A DNA stretch of 64,000 nucleotides from Bacteroidota bacterium (GTDB taxonomy: Bacteria; Bacteroidota; Bacteroidia; Chitinophagales; Chitinophagaceae), in NCBI GenBank assembly GCA_018268105.1, contig JAFDXG010000172.1:1-64000 (forward strand). Direction: 5' to 3'. Below the pieces are notes generated by a model that was not told the origin of the DNA, did not search any database, and was given only the letters and a program-made list of their open reading frames with translations. Numbering within the stretch: the stretch's first letter is position 1; every line of letters starts with the position of its first letter. Below are positions 43,565-51,997 of this stretch, in pieces. The position numbers and the translations under genes are program-made.

Positions 43565-44932
43565 TTAAAAAGTATAAGCCTGCAATTCATTGAAAGAGAA
43601 AGTAAGCTGTTCGCCAGTAACGAGATTCTTAATATTACAGGTTTCATTTTCCAGTTCTCGGCTACCGATCATTACCGCATAAGTAATATGCTTACGGTCG
43701 GCATATTTGAATTGCTTGTCAAATTTTGCCTGTTCGTGATAAATTTCACATCTCACCCCCTTTGCCCGCAATTGCTGCATCAAAGCAAATGCCTTTTTGC
43801 TTTCCGCAATACCGAGGTTGAAAAAAAGTACCTGGGTGCCACCGGTTACCTGGTCGGGAAACAACTGCAACTCTTCCAGTACATCATATATACGATCTAC
43901 ACCAAAGGATATGCCCACACCGGGGATACCGGGTACGCCAAACAATCCGGTGAGATCATCATACCGGCCACCGCCGCCAATACTTCCCATCTTAATATTT
44001 TTTGCTTTTACTTCGAAAATGGCGCCGGTATAATAATTAAGCCCTCTTGCCAGGGTAAGATCAACCTGCAATTCATTTTTTCCGGAAAGCGAATAAGGAT
44101 AATCAAGAATATATTTCAGGTCTTTGATACCCTGTGTACCGGTTTCAGAATTTGCAAAGAGTGAAGTAATGTGGTCAAGTTTTTGAATGTTGGTTCCTTC
44201 TATCTGCAGGTATTGGGCAATGATATCCACCTGCAAATAATTGAGACCACGTTGTTGCAATTCTTCCTTTACTTTTTCAATACCTATTTTATCCAGTTTA
44301 TCAATGGCTACTGTAATATCTGTCATTTTCTCCAATCCGCCACAACTTTCGGCAAGCGCTGCCAATATTTTCCGGTTATTGATTTTTATTTCTACCGGAA
44401 TGTTCAGTAGTGCAAACACACGGTCGTATATGCCTATTAATTCCACTTCATTGATGAGTGAAGTGCTTCCTACCACATCGGCATCACACTGGTAAAATTC
44501 GCGGTACCTTCCCTTTTGCGGACGGTCGGCCCGCCATACCGGCTGCACCTGGTAGCGTTTGTACGGGAACGTTAGCTGCCCGTGGTTCATGGCAATATAC
44601 CTGGCGAATGGTATAGTGAGATCGTATTTTAGTGCACGCTCTGTAAGATTTTTGTCGTTTTTTCCTGCCAATACATTTTCAAAGGCAGTTTTTGCTTTGT
44701 CTGTATTTTTAGGATCATTCAAACCATTGTTCAGGATTTTAAAAATCAGTTTATCACCTTCTTCACCATATTTTCCCATCAGAGTTTCCAGGTTTTCCAT
44801 AGCAGGAGTTTCCAAAGGCTCAAAGCCATACAGCTCAAACACCTGTTTGATTGAATCTGTTATATATAACCTTTTGCGTACGGTGTCTGGCCCAAAATCC
44901 CGTGTGCCCTGCGGAAGAGTAGGTTTACTCAT
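43565..44932 (-). CDS. hisS: Histidyl-tRNA synthetase
   Basis: Class II synthetase of 455 aa that charges tRNA-His. N-terminal PQGTRDFGPD (about 7-16), motif 1 region FEPLETPAMENLE (about 37-49), motif 2 RPQKGRYREFYQCDADVVG (about 135-153), the histidine-specific LARGLNYYTGAIFEV (about 306-320) and motif 3 GGGGRYDDL (about 329-337) followed by GVGISFGVDR are all present. A C-terminal anticodon-binding domain runs from about 355. The start overlaps the end of the LMW phosphatase gene by 8 bp, so the two are likely translationally coupled. Confidence 0.97.
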   Translation of the reverse strand: MSKPTLPQGTRDFGPDTVRKRLYITDSIKQVFELYGFEPLETPAMENLETLMGKYGEEGDKLIFKILNNGLNDPKNTDKAKTAFENVLAGKNDKNLTERALKYDLTIPFARYIAMNHGQLTFPYKRYQVQPVWRADRPQKGRYREFYQCDADVVGSTSLINEVELIGIYDRVFALLNIPVEIKINNRKILAALAESCGGLEKMTDITVAIDKLDKIGIEKVKEELQQRGLNYLQVDIIAQYLQIEGTNIQKLDHITSLFANSETGTQGIKDLKYILDYPYSLSGKNELQVDLTLARGLNYYTGAIFEVKAKNIKMGSIGGGGRYDDLTGLFGVPGIPGVGISFGVDRIYDVLEELQLFPDQVTGGTQVLFFNLGIAESKKAFALMQQLRAKGVRCEIYHEQAKFDKQFKYADRKHITYAVMIGSRELENETCNIKNLVTGEQLTFSFNELQAYTF

Positions 44933-45416
44933 TATCAGATCGAATTGGTTTGTTTTTTAAAGTGTAATATTTTTCGATGATCTTATTACAGGCTTTGTCC
45001 ATCATTTCAAATGCCAGTTGATAACCGGATTCCGGGCCATACCAGGGATCAGGTACATCAATATGCTTACCAGGGTACACTTCATCCATTAGTAGTTTTA
45101 TTTTTCCGGGTTGAAATTTCTTTCCGGTTAAATAATGCATTTCATTAATCACATCTTGTGCCATAGCATATATCAGGTCAAATTTTTCAAAATCTCCTCC
45201 ATTAAAGTTTCTGGCCCGGAGCATACTGATGTCAATACCATGCATAGCTGCCACTTTCTGTGACAACCTGTGAGGCGCTTCCCCAACATGATATCCGTTC
45301 GTGCCGGCACTGTCTACTTCCCAATCCAGGGCATTGCCTTTAATCTTACTGCGCATTATTCCTTCTGCCAGGGGGCTCCGGCAAATATTACCGAGGCAAA
45401 CCATTAATATCTTCAT
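44925..45416 (-). CDS. Low-molecular-weight protein-tyrosine phosphatase
   Basis: Cytoplasmic phosphatase of 163 aa. The ATG at 45416 gives MKILMVCLGNICRSPLAEG, placing the P-loop CLGNICRS at 7-14 right at the N-terminus, as in the family; a further start 18 bp upstream is possible but less typical. The general-acid loop reads VPDPWYG near 125. In Bacteroidota these enzymes may act on tyrosine-phosphorylated polysaccharide-export kinases or other targets; no such kinase is nearby. Upstream CAAAGGTA (45434-45441, minus-strand TACCTTTG) is a good -7 element. Confidence 0.95.
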   Translation of the reverse strand: MKILMVCLGNICRSPLAEGIMRSKIKGNALDWEVDSAGTNGYHVGEAPHRLSQKVAAMHGIDISMLRARNFNGGDFEKFDLIYAMAQDVINEMHYLTGKKFQPGKIKLLMDEVYPGKHIDVPDPWYGPESGYQLAFEMMDKACNKIIEKYYTLKNKPIRSDNE

Positions 45417-45433
45417 GTTAAAAAAAATCGGCA

Positions 45434-45441
45434 CAAAGGTA
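45434..45441 (-). promoter_or_regulatory. Predicted -7 element TACCTTTG for the phosphatase-hisS operon
   Basis: On the minus strand the sequence is TACCTTTG, matching TAnnTTTG exactly, 17 bp before the phosphatase ATG. The nearest TTG (about 45467-45469, minus) is 25 bases upstream, somewhat far for a -33 element. Confidence 0.45.
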
Positions 45442-45535
45442 AAGATTAGCGGTATTAGGCGTATTCCAATTTTTCGAAGGCAGATGAAAACACTGTGAGG
45501 GTACGTGAGAAAGGTACTAAGGCGATGGGCAATGG

Positions 45536-45583
45536 GTTTTTTACCGCAAAGGCGCTAAGACTTTTCGCAGAGAGCGCCAAGAG
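45536..45583. repeat. GCAAAGGCGC-type intergenic repeat, copy 1
   Basis: ACCGCAAAGGCGCTAAGAC followed by TTTTCGCAGAGAGCGCCAAGA. It belongs to the same family as the elements at 47366-47461 and 50444-50568, which share CCGCAAAG, CGCTAAG and CGCAGAG words. Confidence 0.65.
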
Positions 45584-45777
45584 GATAGGCTTTGCTTACT
45601 TATAGTCTTTCTTCTCAGTGTATTTTTCCACTATAGTTCTAAATGATAGTTAGCCATGTAAAATTGATGAGGCAATTTAAAACTACGTCTAATCATTTAA
45701 CGGTCATTACATAAACAAAATAATACCGTACTTTGAGCATATACAATTCTTACCTGTATCATATATACTTCCTGATC

Positions 45778-47325
45778 ATGAAAAAAATAAGCCTGATCCC
45801 AATTTTATTTATCACTTCAATTATCAGTGCGCAAGAGTCTGTACCACATTCCGATTTGTCCACCTATATTAATCCTGTATTTACTGATACTTCAAGAATT
45901 ACAAGGATAAAAGCAATGATTCCTGTAATTGACCGGATATACCGCGACTATGCCCAACAAAAACATTTTCCTGCCATTGCTTTTGGGATAGTGGCAGACA
46001 ATCAATTGGTATATGCAGGCAGCTATGGTAAAACTGATATTGCAAAAGATATTGCTGCAAGTCCTGCATCTCTGTTTAGAATCGCTTCGATGACAAAGAG
46101 CTTTACCGGCATGGCTATCCTTAAATTAAGAGATGAAGGCAGACTACACCTCGATGACCCGGCTGCATTGTATATACCTGAGCTCAAAAATATATCACTG
46201 CTAACCACCGACGCGCCTCCGATCACTTTACGAAATTTGCTTACGCATACGGCGGGATTCCCTGAGGACAATCCCTGGGGTGACCGCCAGCTTGACATTA
46301 CTGATGAAGAATTTTCATCAATGCTGAAAAAAGGGATCTCTTTTTCTAACGTACCCGGTATTCAGTACGAATACAGCAACATGGGTTGGGCTATGCTTGG
46401 GCGTATCATTACTAAGGTATCAGGAAAACCCTATCAACAATATATTACCGATAATATTCTGCGTCCGCTCGGAATGAGTCATACAAAATGGGAATACAGC
46501 AGGGTAAGTGCCGATAAATTAGCGCATGGCTATCGCTGGGAGAACGGGAATTGGAAAGAGGAACCATTGCTGCATGATGGAGTATATGGTGCAATGGGCG
46601 GACTGATTACTTCTATTGAAGATTTCAGTAAATATATGATGTTGCATCTTGCTGCATGGCCACCACGCAACGAAAATGAGACAGGACCACTTAAACGAAG
46701 TTCTGTGCGGGAAATGCAGCAAGCCTTGACATTCAATAATCTTAATTCCAGTTTCAGCTACGATGGGCATAACACCTGCTCAATGGTGAGCGGCTATGGA
46801 TATGGACTAAGAATAGGAATTGATTGTAATGACCGGAGATATATCGGCCACACAGGTGGTCTACCGGGTTTTGGAAGCCAATGGTGGATAATGCCGGATT
46901 ATGGCATTGGCGTGATGGCATTTGGCAATCTTACGTATGCCAGTATGACTGCAGCTAACTATGCTGTGCTTGATACGCTGATAAGAGGAGCTATGCTTCA
47001 AAAACGCTCCATACCGGTATCACTTGTTTTGCAAAGACGGCAGGCGGAAATAGCAGCACTCCTGCCCGACTGGAAGAATGCAGCAGAAAGGAAAATTTTT
47101 GCTGTAAATTTCTTTGAAGATCATTCCCTTTCACAAAGGAAAGAGAAATCACAAGCAATATTTGCAAAAGCAGGCAAAATACTTCGCATTGAAAATGTAA
47201 TTCCTGAAAACCAGTTGCGCGGCACGTTTGACATTGTTTGCGAATACGCTACTATTGAAGTGTACTTTACGCTTACTCCCGAAACCCCTGCATTGGTGCA
47301 ATACCTGGATATGGAGTTGAAATAA
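45778..47325 (+). CDS. Serine hydrolase, class C beta-lactamase-like
   Basis: Exported enzyme of 515 aa with signal peptide MKKISLIPILFITSIISAQ from the ATG at 45778; a TTG 45 bp upstream is discarded. The beta-lactamase/penicillin-binding-protein fold is marked by the nucleophile motif SMTK (104-107), the YSN motif (199-201) and the HTGG box near 358-361. A C-terminal domain of about 100 residues follows. Members include esterases, D-aminopeptidases and peptidoglycan-processing enzymes; true beta-lactamase activity is not implied. It stands alone between two repeat elements. Confidence 0.93.
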   Translation: MKKISLIPILFITSIISAQESVPHSDLSTYINPVFTDTSRITRIKAMIPVIDRIYRDYAQQKHFPAIAFGIVADNQLVYAGSYGKTDIAKDIAASPASLFRIASMTKSFTGMAILKLRDEGRLHLDDPAALYIPELKNISLLTTDAPPITLRNLLTHTAGFPEDNPWGDRQLDITDEEFSSMLKKGISFSNVPGIQYEYSNMGWAMLGRIITKVSGKPYQQYITDNILRPLGMSHTKWEYSRVSADKLAHGYRWENGNWKEEPLLHDGVYGAMGGLITSIEDFSKYMMLHLAAWPPRNENETGPLKRSSVREMQQALTFNNLNSSFSYDGHNTCSMVSGYGYGLRIGIDCNDRRYIGHTGGLPGFGSQWWIMPDYGIGVMAFGNLTYASMTAANYAVLDTLIRGAMLQKRSIPVSLVLQRRQAEIAALLPDWKNAAERKIFAVNFFEDHSLSQRKEKSQAIFAKAGKILRIENVIPENQLRGTFDIVCEYATIEVYFTLTPETPALVQYLDMELK

Positions 47326-47365
47326 GTCCATAGGAATATACCCGGCAATAGTTTTGTGAAAATAT

Positions 47366-47461
47366 CTCTGTGTCCTCCGCGAAAAATCTTTGCGCTCTTT
47401 GCGGTAAAAAAAATTAACCGCAGAGGACGCTAAGGAATACACGCAGAGTATACGCAAAGGG
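47366..47461. repeat. Palindromic GCAAAG-type intergenic repeat, copy 2
   Basis: CTTTGCGCTCTTTGCGGTAA (47388-47407) is roughly the inverse of TTAACCGCAGAGGACGCTAAGG (47415-47436), with flanking CTCTGTGTCCTCCGCG and CACGCAGAGTATACGCAAAGG extending the dyad. It lies between convergent genes and could fold into a long hairpin that also stops transcription. Confidence 0.75.
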
Positions 47462-47520
47462 AAAATCCAAAACTCCTCCCCTATATCACCCTTGATGAAA
47501 TACTATATTATTTTATAACA

Positions 47521-50124
47521 TCAATTCAACTTCTGAGTGCTTCCCTGCACGGTAATGGTACGACCAGATCTGCCTGCTGCATCAAACGTTTTAAACCTGA
47601 TAGTTGAGGTTGCCGGAACCGGGGCTTCATATACCGGAGAATCCAAAGTAGGTTCCGATTCATTGGTAGAGAAATGGATACTGATACCCGGCAATGCTAC
47701 ATTGGCTTTTACCATTCCATTCTCAATAATGGCCCCTGCCGGAGGAACACGATAGGAATATCCGTTATTCATTTTTGCAAGCGATGGCAATTCTTTTTGC
47801 GCAATTGTATTTGCAAAACGGTTCCATCCGGCATCAATTTCTTTTAATCGCAGTACATGATTGGATTCTGTTTCCCACTTCCTTTCCGGTGACCAGGCGC
47901 TTTCAGCAAATCCAATTAGCTTGGGCAACATATAATATTCAATCATATCACGTCCTTTAATAGTTTCACTCCACAACTGCGCTTCTAAGCCTATGACATT
48001 TTTGCGGGCTTCAGGTTTTAATTGTTCCCAGGGGCTGCTGGATTTATCCCAGTCGAGTGGTGCTCCCATACTGCTTGTAAGTGTGGTATTAAACATATTG
48101 TAAGGTGCAAAAGCCCAGGCGTTTTTGGTATCAATAAAACCAGCCCAATACAATCCTGGTTCTGCAGGATCATTATTATAAGCCAGGTCAAAATAAAAAT
48201 TGGAAACATTGCACAGCACAATATTATATCCTTCGTTGGCAAGCTTATATCCCAGGTCGGGGTAGTCAAACATATTATTCCAGATATAGGGCACCACGTG
48301 CTTACCGGCAAATTCAGGGTTAGGTACGGTTTTCCCTGCTTCATCCTTCATCAGTGCCACTTCTTCCCACCCATGCACTTCTATTTTTCGTTTTGCCATT
48401 TCATCCACAAGTCTGCGAAAGAAATACGCCTGAAGATTTTTTGGATTTTTAATTTCAGGATGTTTGGCCATCAAAGCAAGGGCGTTAGGTGATTTTGACC
48501 ATGCCCCATCAGCCACTTCATCGCCGCCTGCGTGAAATACCGGCATCGGCAACCCGGCATCTTTATACATTTTTTCAAACTCATCCACTACTTTAAAATA
48601 GAAATGATATGCAGACTCCCGGGTAACATCCACTACATTATCGGTATACATCTGGGCTGACATATACACCGATTTATCTTCGGGATCTACCAAGCGGTAT
48701 TCATTGGCTTCCTTTTCCTTACCTTCTTTCATCAGTCGCTGATACCTTGCTTCCATTGATTTGATAGCAGCCCTTGCATGACCCGGAAAATTTAATTCGG
48801 GTATAATGTTAATATGTCTTTGCTTAGCATACTTCAATATTTCTATAAAATCATTTCTTGTATAATAGCCGCTACCATATTTACCCTTTTCCGATGCAAA
48901 AGGACCGGAGCCATAAGCAGGATGCAACGCTGCAGCCTCTTTACCGCTCACATGTTCCCGATGGGCACCTACTTCAGTGAGTTCCGGCAAACCTGGTATT
49001 TCTACCCGCCAGCCTTCATCTTCTGAAGTATAAAGTAACATGTGATTGATTTTATATTTAGCCAATACATCCAGTATCCTGAAAATGTTTTCCTTAGTTT
49101 GAAAATTTCTGCTAACGTCCACATGCAGGCTACGGAACCTAAATCTTGGGGCATCATCTACCATAATATAAGGTAAATGAATATCGGCGTTCCCACTATA
49201 CACTCCAGAAGGAATTAGTGAAAGGAGGCTTTGTATTCCGTAAAACGCACCGGCTGCATCATAACCGGTTATCCTGACACCTTTATCGCTTATCAGCAGC
49301 CGATAGCCTTCAGGTCTCTTCTCTTTTACAGCATTTGAATCTATGGAGATCATAATACCGTCTTCAGCATTCTCTTCTGCTTTTAAAGTAAATAACTGAC
49401 CGGAGATTTCTTTCAACCTGCCCGCAAGGATGGCAACTTCATCACTCAATTCCTTAGGAAAACTGATCACAGCGGTTGAAGTGAGTGCGTATTCACCCTT
49501 TTGTTTTTCAAAATGCACCGGGCTGGGAATGATAGGTAATAGCTGACTGGCAGGTAAGAGCGAAAGGGATGCATTTTCCCTGTATGTTTTTTCGGGAGAT
49601 GCAGGCAACTCCATGTCCCCCTTGCCACGGAGCAACTGTTCTTTGCGAGTAAAGGGGATAAGGGTATAGTCGTTAATTTCTTCTATCCGTTCTTCATTTC
49701 CTTTATCGTCATAAAAAACAATATATATGCCAAGAGGCTGGTCGGTATTTTTGATTACATAGCCTGTGGCTTTATATTCGATATCAACAGAGTCGCCTTT
49801 AGCAAGAGCAAAACCAGTATTGGGAAGAAGTCTGAACCAGTCGCCATTAATATGTTCCAATGAAGCCGGTTGTGGTTTTTCGGTGGGTATTACAGGGCTG
49901 GGCGCAATAGAAAAAAATATTTTCCAGTTCTTATCGGTAAGCGCCTGATCATTTTTATTTATAAGGCGGATACGTGCAGTGTAACCTGAATCAGTAAAGT
50001 TGGAAAGCAATTCCCATTTCATGGCGACACCCGAAGTCTCACTTTTGGATAATTCCTTATTGCCTTGCGAACAAGACATAAGAAATACTGTCACTACCCA
50101 TAAATACGACCATCTGTATTTCAT
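47521..50124 (-). CDS. Glycoside hydrolase family 20 beta-N-acetylhexosaminidase (lipoprotein)
   Basis: Exo-hexosaminidase of 867 aa releasing GlcNAc or GalNAc from glycan ends. It has a lipoprotein signal (FLMSC, Cys18), an N-terminal carbohydrate-binding-like domain (about 30-180), the GH20b zincin-like domain (about 190-325), the catalytic barrel (about 330-760) with the diagnostic HAGGDE (Asp and Glu near 533-534), and a C-terminal chitobiase-type domain ending in a Ser/Thr-rich strand. Barrel landmarks include FRFRSLHVDVSRNF and NFPGHARAAI. It resembles chitobiases. It is 484 bp downstream of the GntP permease and close to a second GH20 gene, so the cluster points to use of chitin- or glycoprotein-derived sugars. 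Confidence 0.95.
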   Translation of the reverse strand: MKYRWSYLWVVTVFLMSCSQGNKELSKSETSGVAMKWELLSNFTDSGYTARIRLINKNDQALTDKNWKIFFSIAPSPVIPTEKPQPASLEHINGDWFRLLPNTGFALAKGDSVDIEYKATGYVIKNTDQPLGIYIVFYDDKGNEERIEEINDYTLIPFTRKEQLLRGKGDMELPASPEKTYRENASLSLLPASQLLPIIPSPVHFEKQKGEYALTSTAVISFPKELSDEVAILAGRLKEISGQLFTLKAEENAEDGIMISIDSNAVKEKRPEGYRLLISDKGVRITGYDAAGAFYGIQSLLSLIPSGVYSGNADIHLPYIMVDDAPRFRFRSLHVDVSRNFQTKENIFRILDVLAKYKINHMLLYTSEDEGWRVEIPGLPELTEVGAHREHVSGKEAAALHPAYGSGPFASEKGKYGSGYYTRNDFIEILKYAKQRHINIIPELNFPGHARAAIKSMEARYQRLMKEGKEKEANEYRLVDPEDKSVYMSAQMYTDNVVDVTRESAYHFYFKVVDEFEKMYKDAGLPMPVFHAGGDEVADGAWSKSPNALALMAKHPEIKNPKNLQAYFFRRLVDEMAKRKIEVHGWEEVALMKDEAGKTVPNPEFAGKHVVPYIWNNMFDYPDLGYKLANEGYNIVLCNVSNFYFDLAYNNDPAEPGLYWAGFIDTKNAWAFAPYNMFNTTLTSSMGAPLDWDKSSSPWEQLKPEARKNVIGLEAQLWSETIKGRDMIEYYMLPKLIGFAESAWSPERKWETESNHVLRLKEIDAGWNRFANTIAQKELPSLAKMNNGYSYRVPPAGAIIENGMVKANVALPGISIHFSTNESEPTLDSPVYEAPVPATSTIRFKTFDAAGRSGRTITVQGSTQKLN

Positions 50125-50443
50125 AACATTTATATATTTAAATGAATTATTGAAAAAAGGGGTATAGCAAATGTAAAGGAGAAAACGGGAGAAAACATAT
50201 ACTGAAGGGAATGGTACTATTTTAGTTATGATGTTTAAATATCAGGTGATTTTTCCGCATTATCCAGACGAGCACACCTGCTCCTTCCCATCAGTGTCAT
50301 CCTCACCTGAATGAAACAGTCTGAAAGTCGGATAAATCATAGGAATATTTCAATGAGGTTTGGGAGCAAGAATTGAATACTTGAAAACTTGAATGATTCC
50401 GAAAGGCACAAAATCACCAAGTTAGTGTTGAGTGCGTTTCAGT
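50125..50443. other. Intergenic region before copy 3 of the repeat
   Basis: About 320 bp upstream of the GH20 lipoprotein gene that should hold its promoter. Near 50290-50340 there is a stretch (GTCATCCTCACCTGAATG) similar in style to dispersed repeats. No gene seen. Confidence 0.4.
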
Positions 50444-50568
50444 TTTTTTACTGCAAAGAACGCGAAGGAAAAACACGCAAAGAAGCGCAAAAAAGTGAAT
50501 AAGAGAGTAATAAAATAAATGCATTGTCTTAGTGTCCTCTGCGGAAGACTCTGTGCTCTTTGCGGTTA
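50444..50568. repeat. Palindromic GCAAAG-type intergenic repeat, copy 3
   Basis: It starts with ACTGCAAAGAACGCGAAGG and CACGCAAAGAAGCGCAAA and ends with GTGTCCTCTGCGGAAGAC and GTGCTCTTTGCGGTTAA, the inverse form. The spacing between arms is about 30 bp longer than in copy 2. It lies just after the stop of the GntP gene. Confidence 0.72.
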
Positions 50569-50608
50569 AATTATTTATAGTTTATTTATTATCTCAGCAA
50601 ATTTACCA

Positions 50609-51937
50609 TTACATCATAAACAACGACAAAGCATATACCACCATAAAAGCCGTTAACCCCATAAACAAAGTTGCTAATGAATATACCCTGAGCATTGTTT
50701 TCATTTCGAGCCCCGAAAACTTACTGATTACCCAAAAATAAGCATCATTGGCATGAGATAAAGTCATAGAGCCAGCACCCATTGATAATATACATAGTAA
50801 CCTGCCGGTATCGCTATCCAGTCCGAGTGAAGGCAGTAAAGGCTGTATGATAGATGCCGAAGTAATGATTGCTACAGTAGAAGAGCCCTGTGCCGTTTTT
50901 AATAAAGCCGTAATCAAAAAGGGAAAAAGTATTCCCATGCTTTTGAGAGAAACTGCATCACTGAGATGAGCTCCAAGTTTGGTTGCAGCAAGTACGGCTC
51001 CAAATGCTCCACCCGCTCCAATGATCACCAGGATGCCACCTGCCTTTTCAGCACCTTCCTGTAATAATTTACCAAGCATTATTTTGTTTGTTCCCCGCAT
51101 GGTGGTCAATGCCAGTATTACACCTGCACAAAGAGCAATTATGGGATTACCGGTAGTATTCAGTATCTGCCATACAAAATTATCATCTTGTTCCACCTTG
51201 GCAAATGCACCAATTGCAATCAGCAGGATAGGCACTATAACCGGCAGGAAGGACTGTAAAACACCCGGTCTGACTTTATTCTCAATCACTTCTTCCGGTA
51301 ATCGGGTATCCGATGCCGGTAGTTTACGTCCGGCATATTTTGCCCATATATACCCTACAGTGGTGGAAGGAAGCGCTACCCCGATACCGGCAAGAATTAA
51401 TTTTCCAAAATCTACATTCAAAATTCCTGCGGCAGCCGCAGCGCCCGGATGTGGCGGTATGAGGCAATGTACAGCATACAACCCACCCGCCAGTGAAGTA
51501 GCCATTATTGCCATGTTAATACCTGTTCTGCGTGCAAGACTTTGGTTTAGTCCGCTCAGCACGATATATCCGGAATCGCAAAAGATGGGCATACCTACAA
51601 TAAAACCTGTAATATTCATTGCCAGCGGTGCACGATGCTGTCCAGTTTTCTTTAGTATAAATTCAGCCATCACTGCAGTACATCCCGTATGTTCCAGTAA
51701 TACTCCAAGCGCAGTACCTAACACAATAATGAAACCCAGGGATTCCATGATGTGGCCAAAGCCGGTCTTCATTGCTGTAAGTATTTCATTCACCGGTAAC
51801 TGAACACCAAGCCCCACTACAAAGCAGGCAGCAAACAGCGCAAAGAAAGCATGAATCTTATACCTGGTTGTCAGCAAAATAATAAGGGCTATACCAAGTA
51901 ATAGAAAAATGATGACCTGTAAAAAAGAAGTAGTCAT
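50609..51937 (-). CDS. GntP-family permease
   Basis: Inner-membrane proton symporter of 442 aa with about 12-14 hydrophobic segments. GntP-family marks are FAACFVVGLGVQLPVNEILTAMKTGFG (about 34-60), ALGVLLEHTGCTAVMAE, MPIFCDSGYIVLSGLNQSLARR (about 114-135), HCLIPPHPGAAAAAGIL (about 155-171), and near the C-terminus TAQGSSTVAIITSASI and LSHANDAYFWVISKF. Known members take up gluconate, idonate, fructuronate or related sugar acids. Its place between two GH20 hexosaminidases, 60 bp after one of them, suggests a sugar-derived substrate, but the family does not clearly include GlcNAc transporters. Confidence 0.94.
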   Translation of the reverse strand: MTTSFLQVIIFLLLGIALIILLTTRYKIHAFFALFAACFVVGLGVQLPVNEILTAMKTGFGHIMESLGFIIVLGTALGVLLEHTGCTAVMAEFILKKTGQHRAPLAMNITGFIVGMPIFCDSGYIVLSGLNQSLARRTGINMAIMATSLAGGLYAVHCLIPPHPGAAAAAGILNVDFGKLILAGIGVALPSTTVGYIWAKYAGRKLPASDTRLPEEVIENKVRPGVLQSFLPVIVPILLIAIGAFAKVEQDDNFVWQILNTTGNPIIALCAGVILALTTMRGTNKIMLGKLLQEGAEKAGGILVIIGAGGAFGAVLAATKLGAHLSDAVSLKSMGILFPFLITALLKTAQGSSTVAIITSASIIQPLLPSLGLDSDTGRLLCILSMGAGSMTLSHANDAYFWVISKFSGLEMKTMLRVYSLATLFMGLTAFMVVYALSLFMM

Positions 51938-51997
51938 GGTTTTGGCTTCAGTTAACGGAAGATATTTTTACAATTCGGGAAATGAATACAACTTCTC

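Noticed and set aside
43688..44164. 158-codon plus-strand frame opposite hisS
   Set aside because: Antisense to conserved synthetase motifs; no start context or domain.
45778..47325. Antibiotic-resistance beta-lactamase
   Set aside because: The SxxK, YxN and HTGG motifs define the broad serine hydrolase/PBP-like class; nothing here points to AmpC-type activity.
50979..51803. 274-codon plus-strand frame opposite the GntP permease
   Set aside because: It lies fully antisense to a clear membrane transporter gene; its Pro/Ala/Ser-rich translation is that of a mirrored hydrophobic frame.
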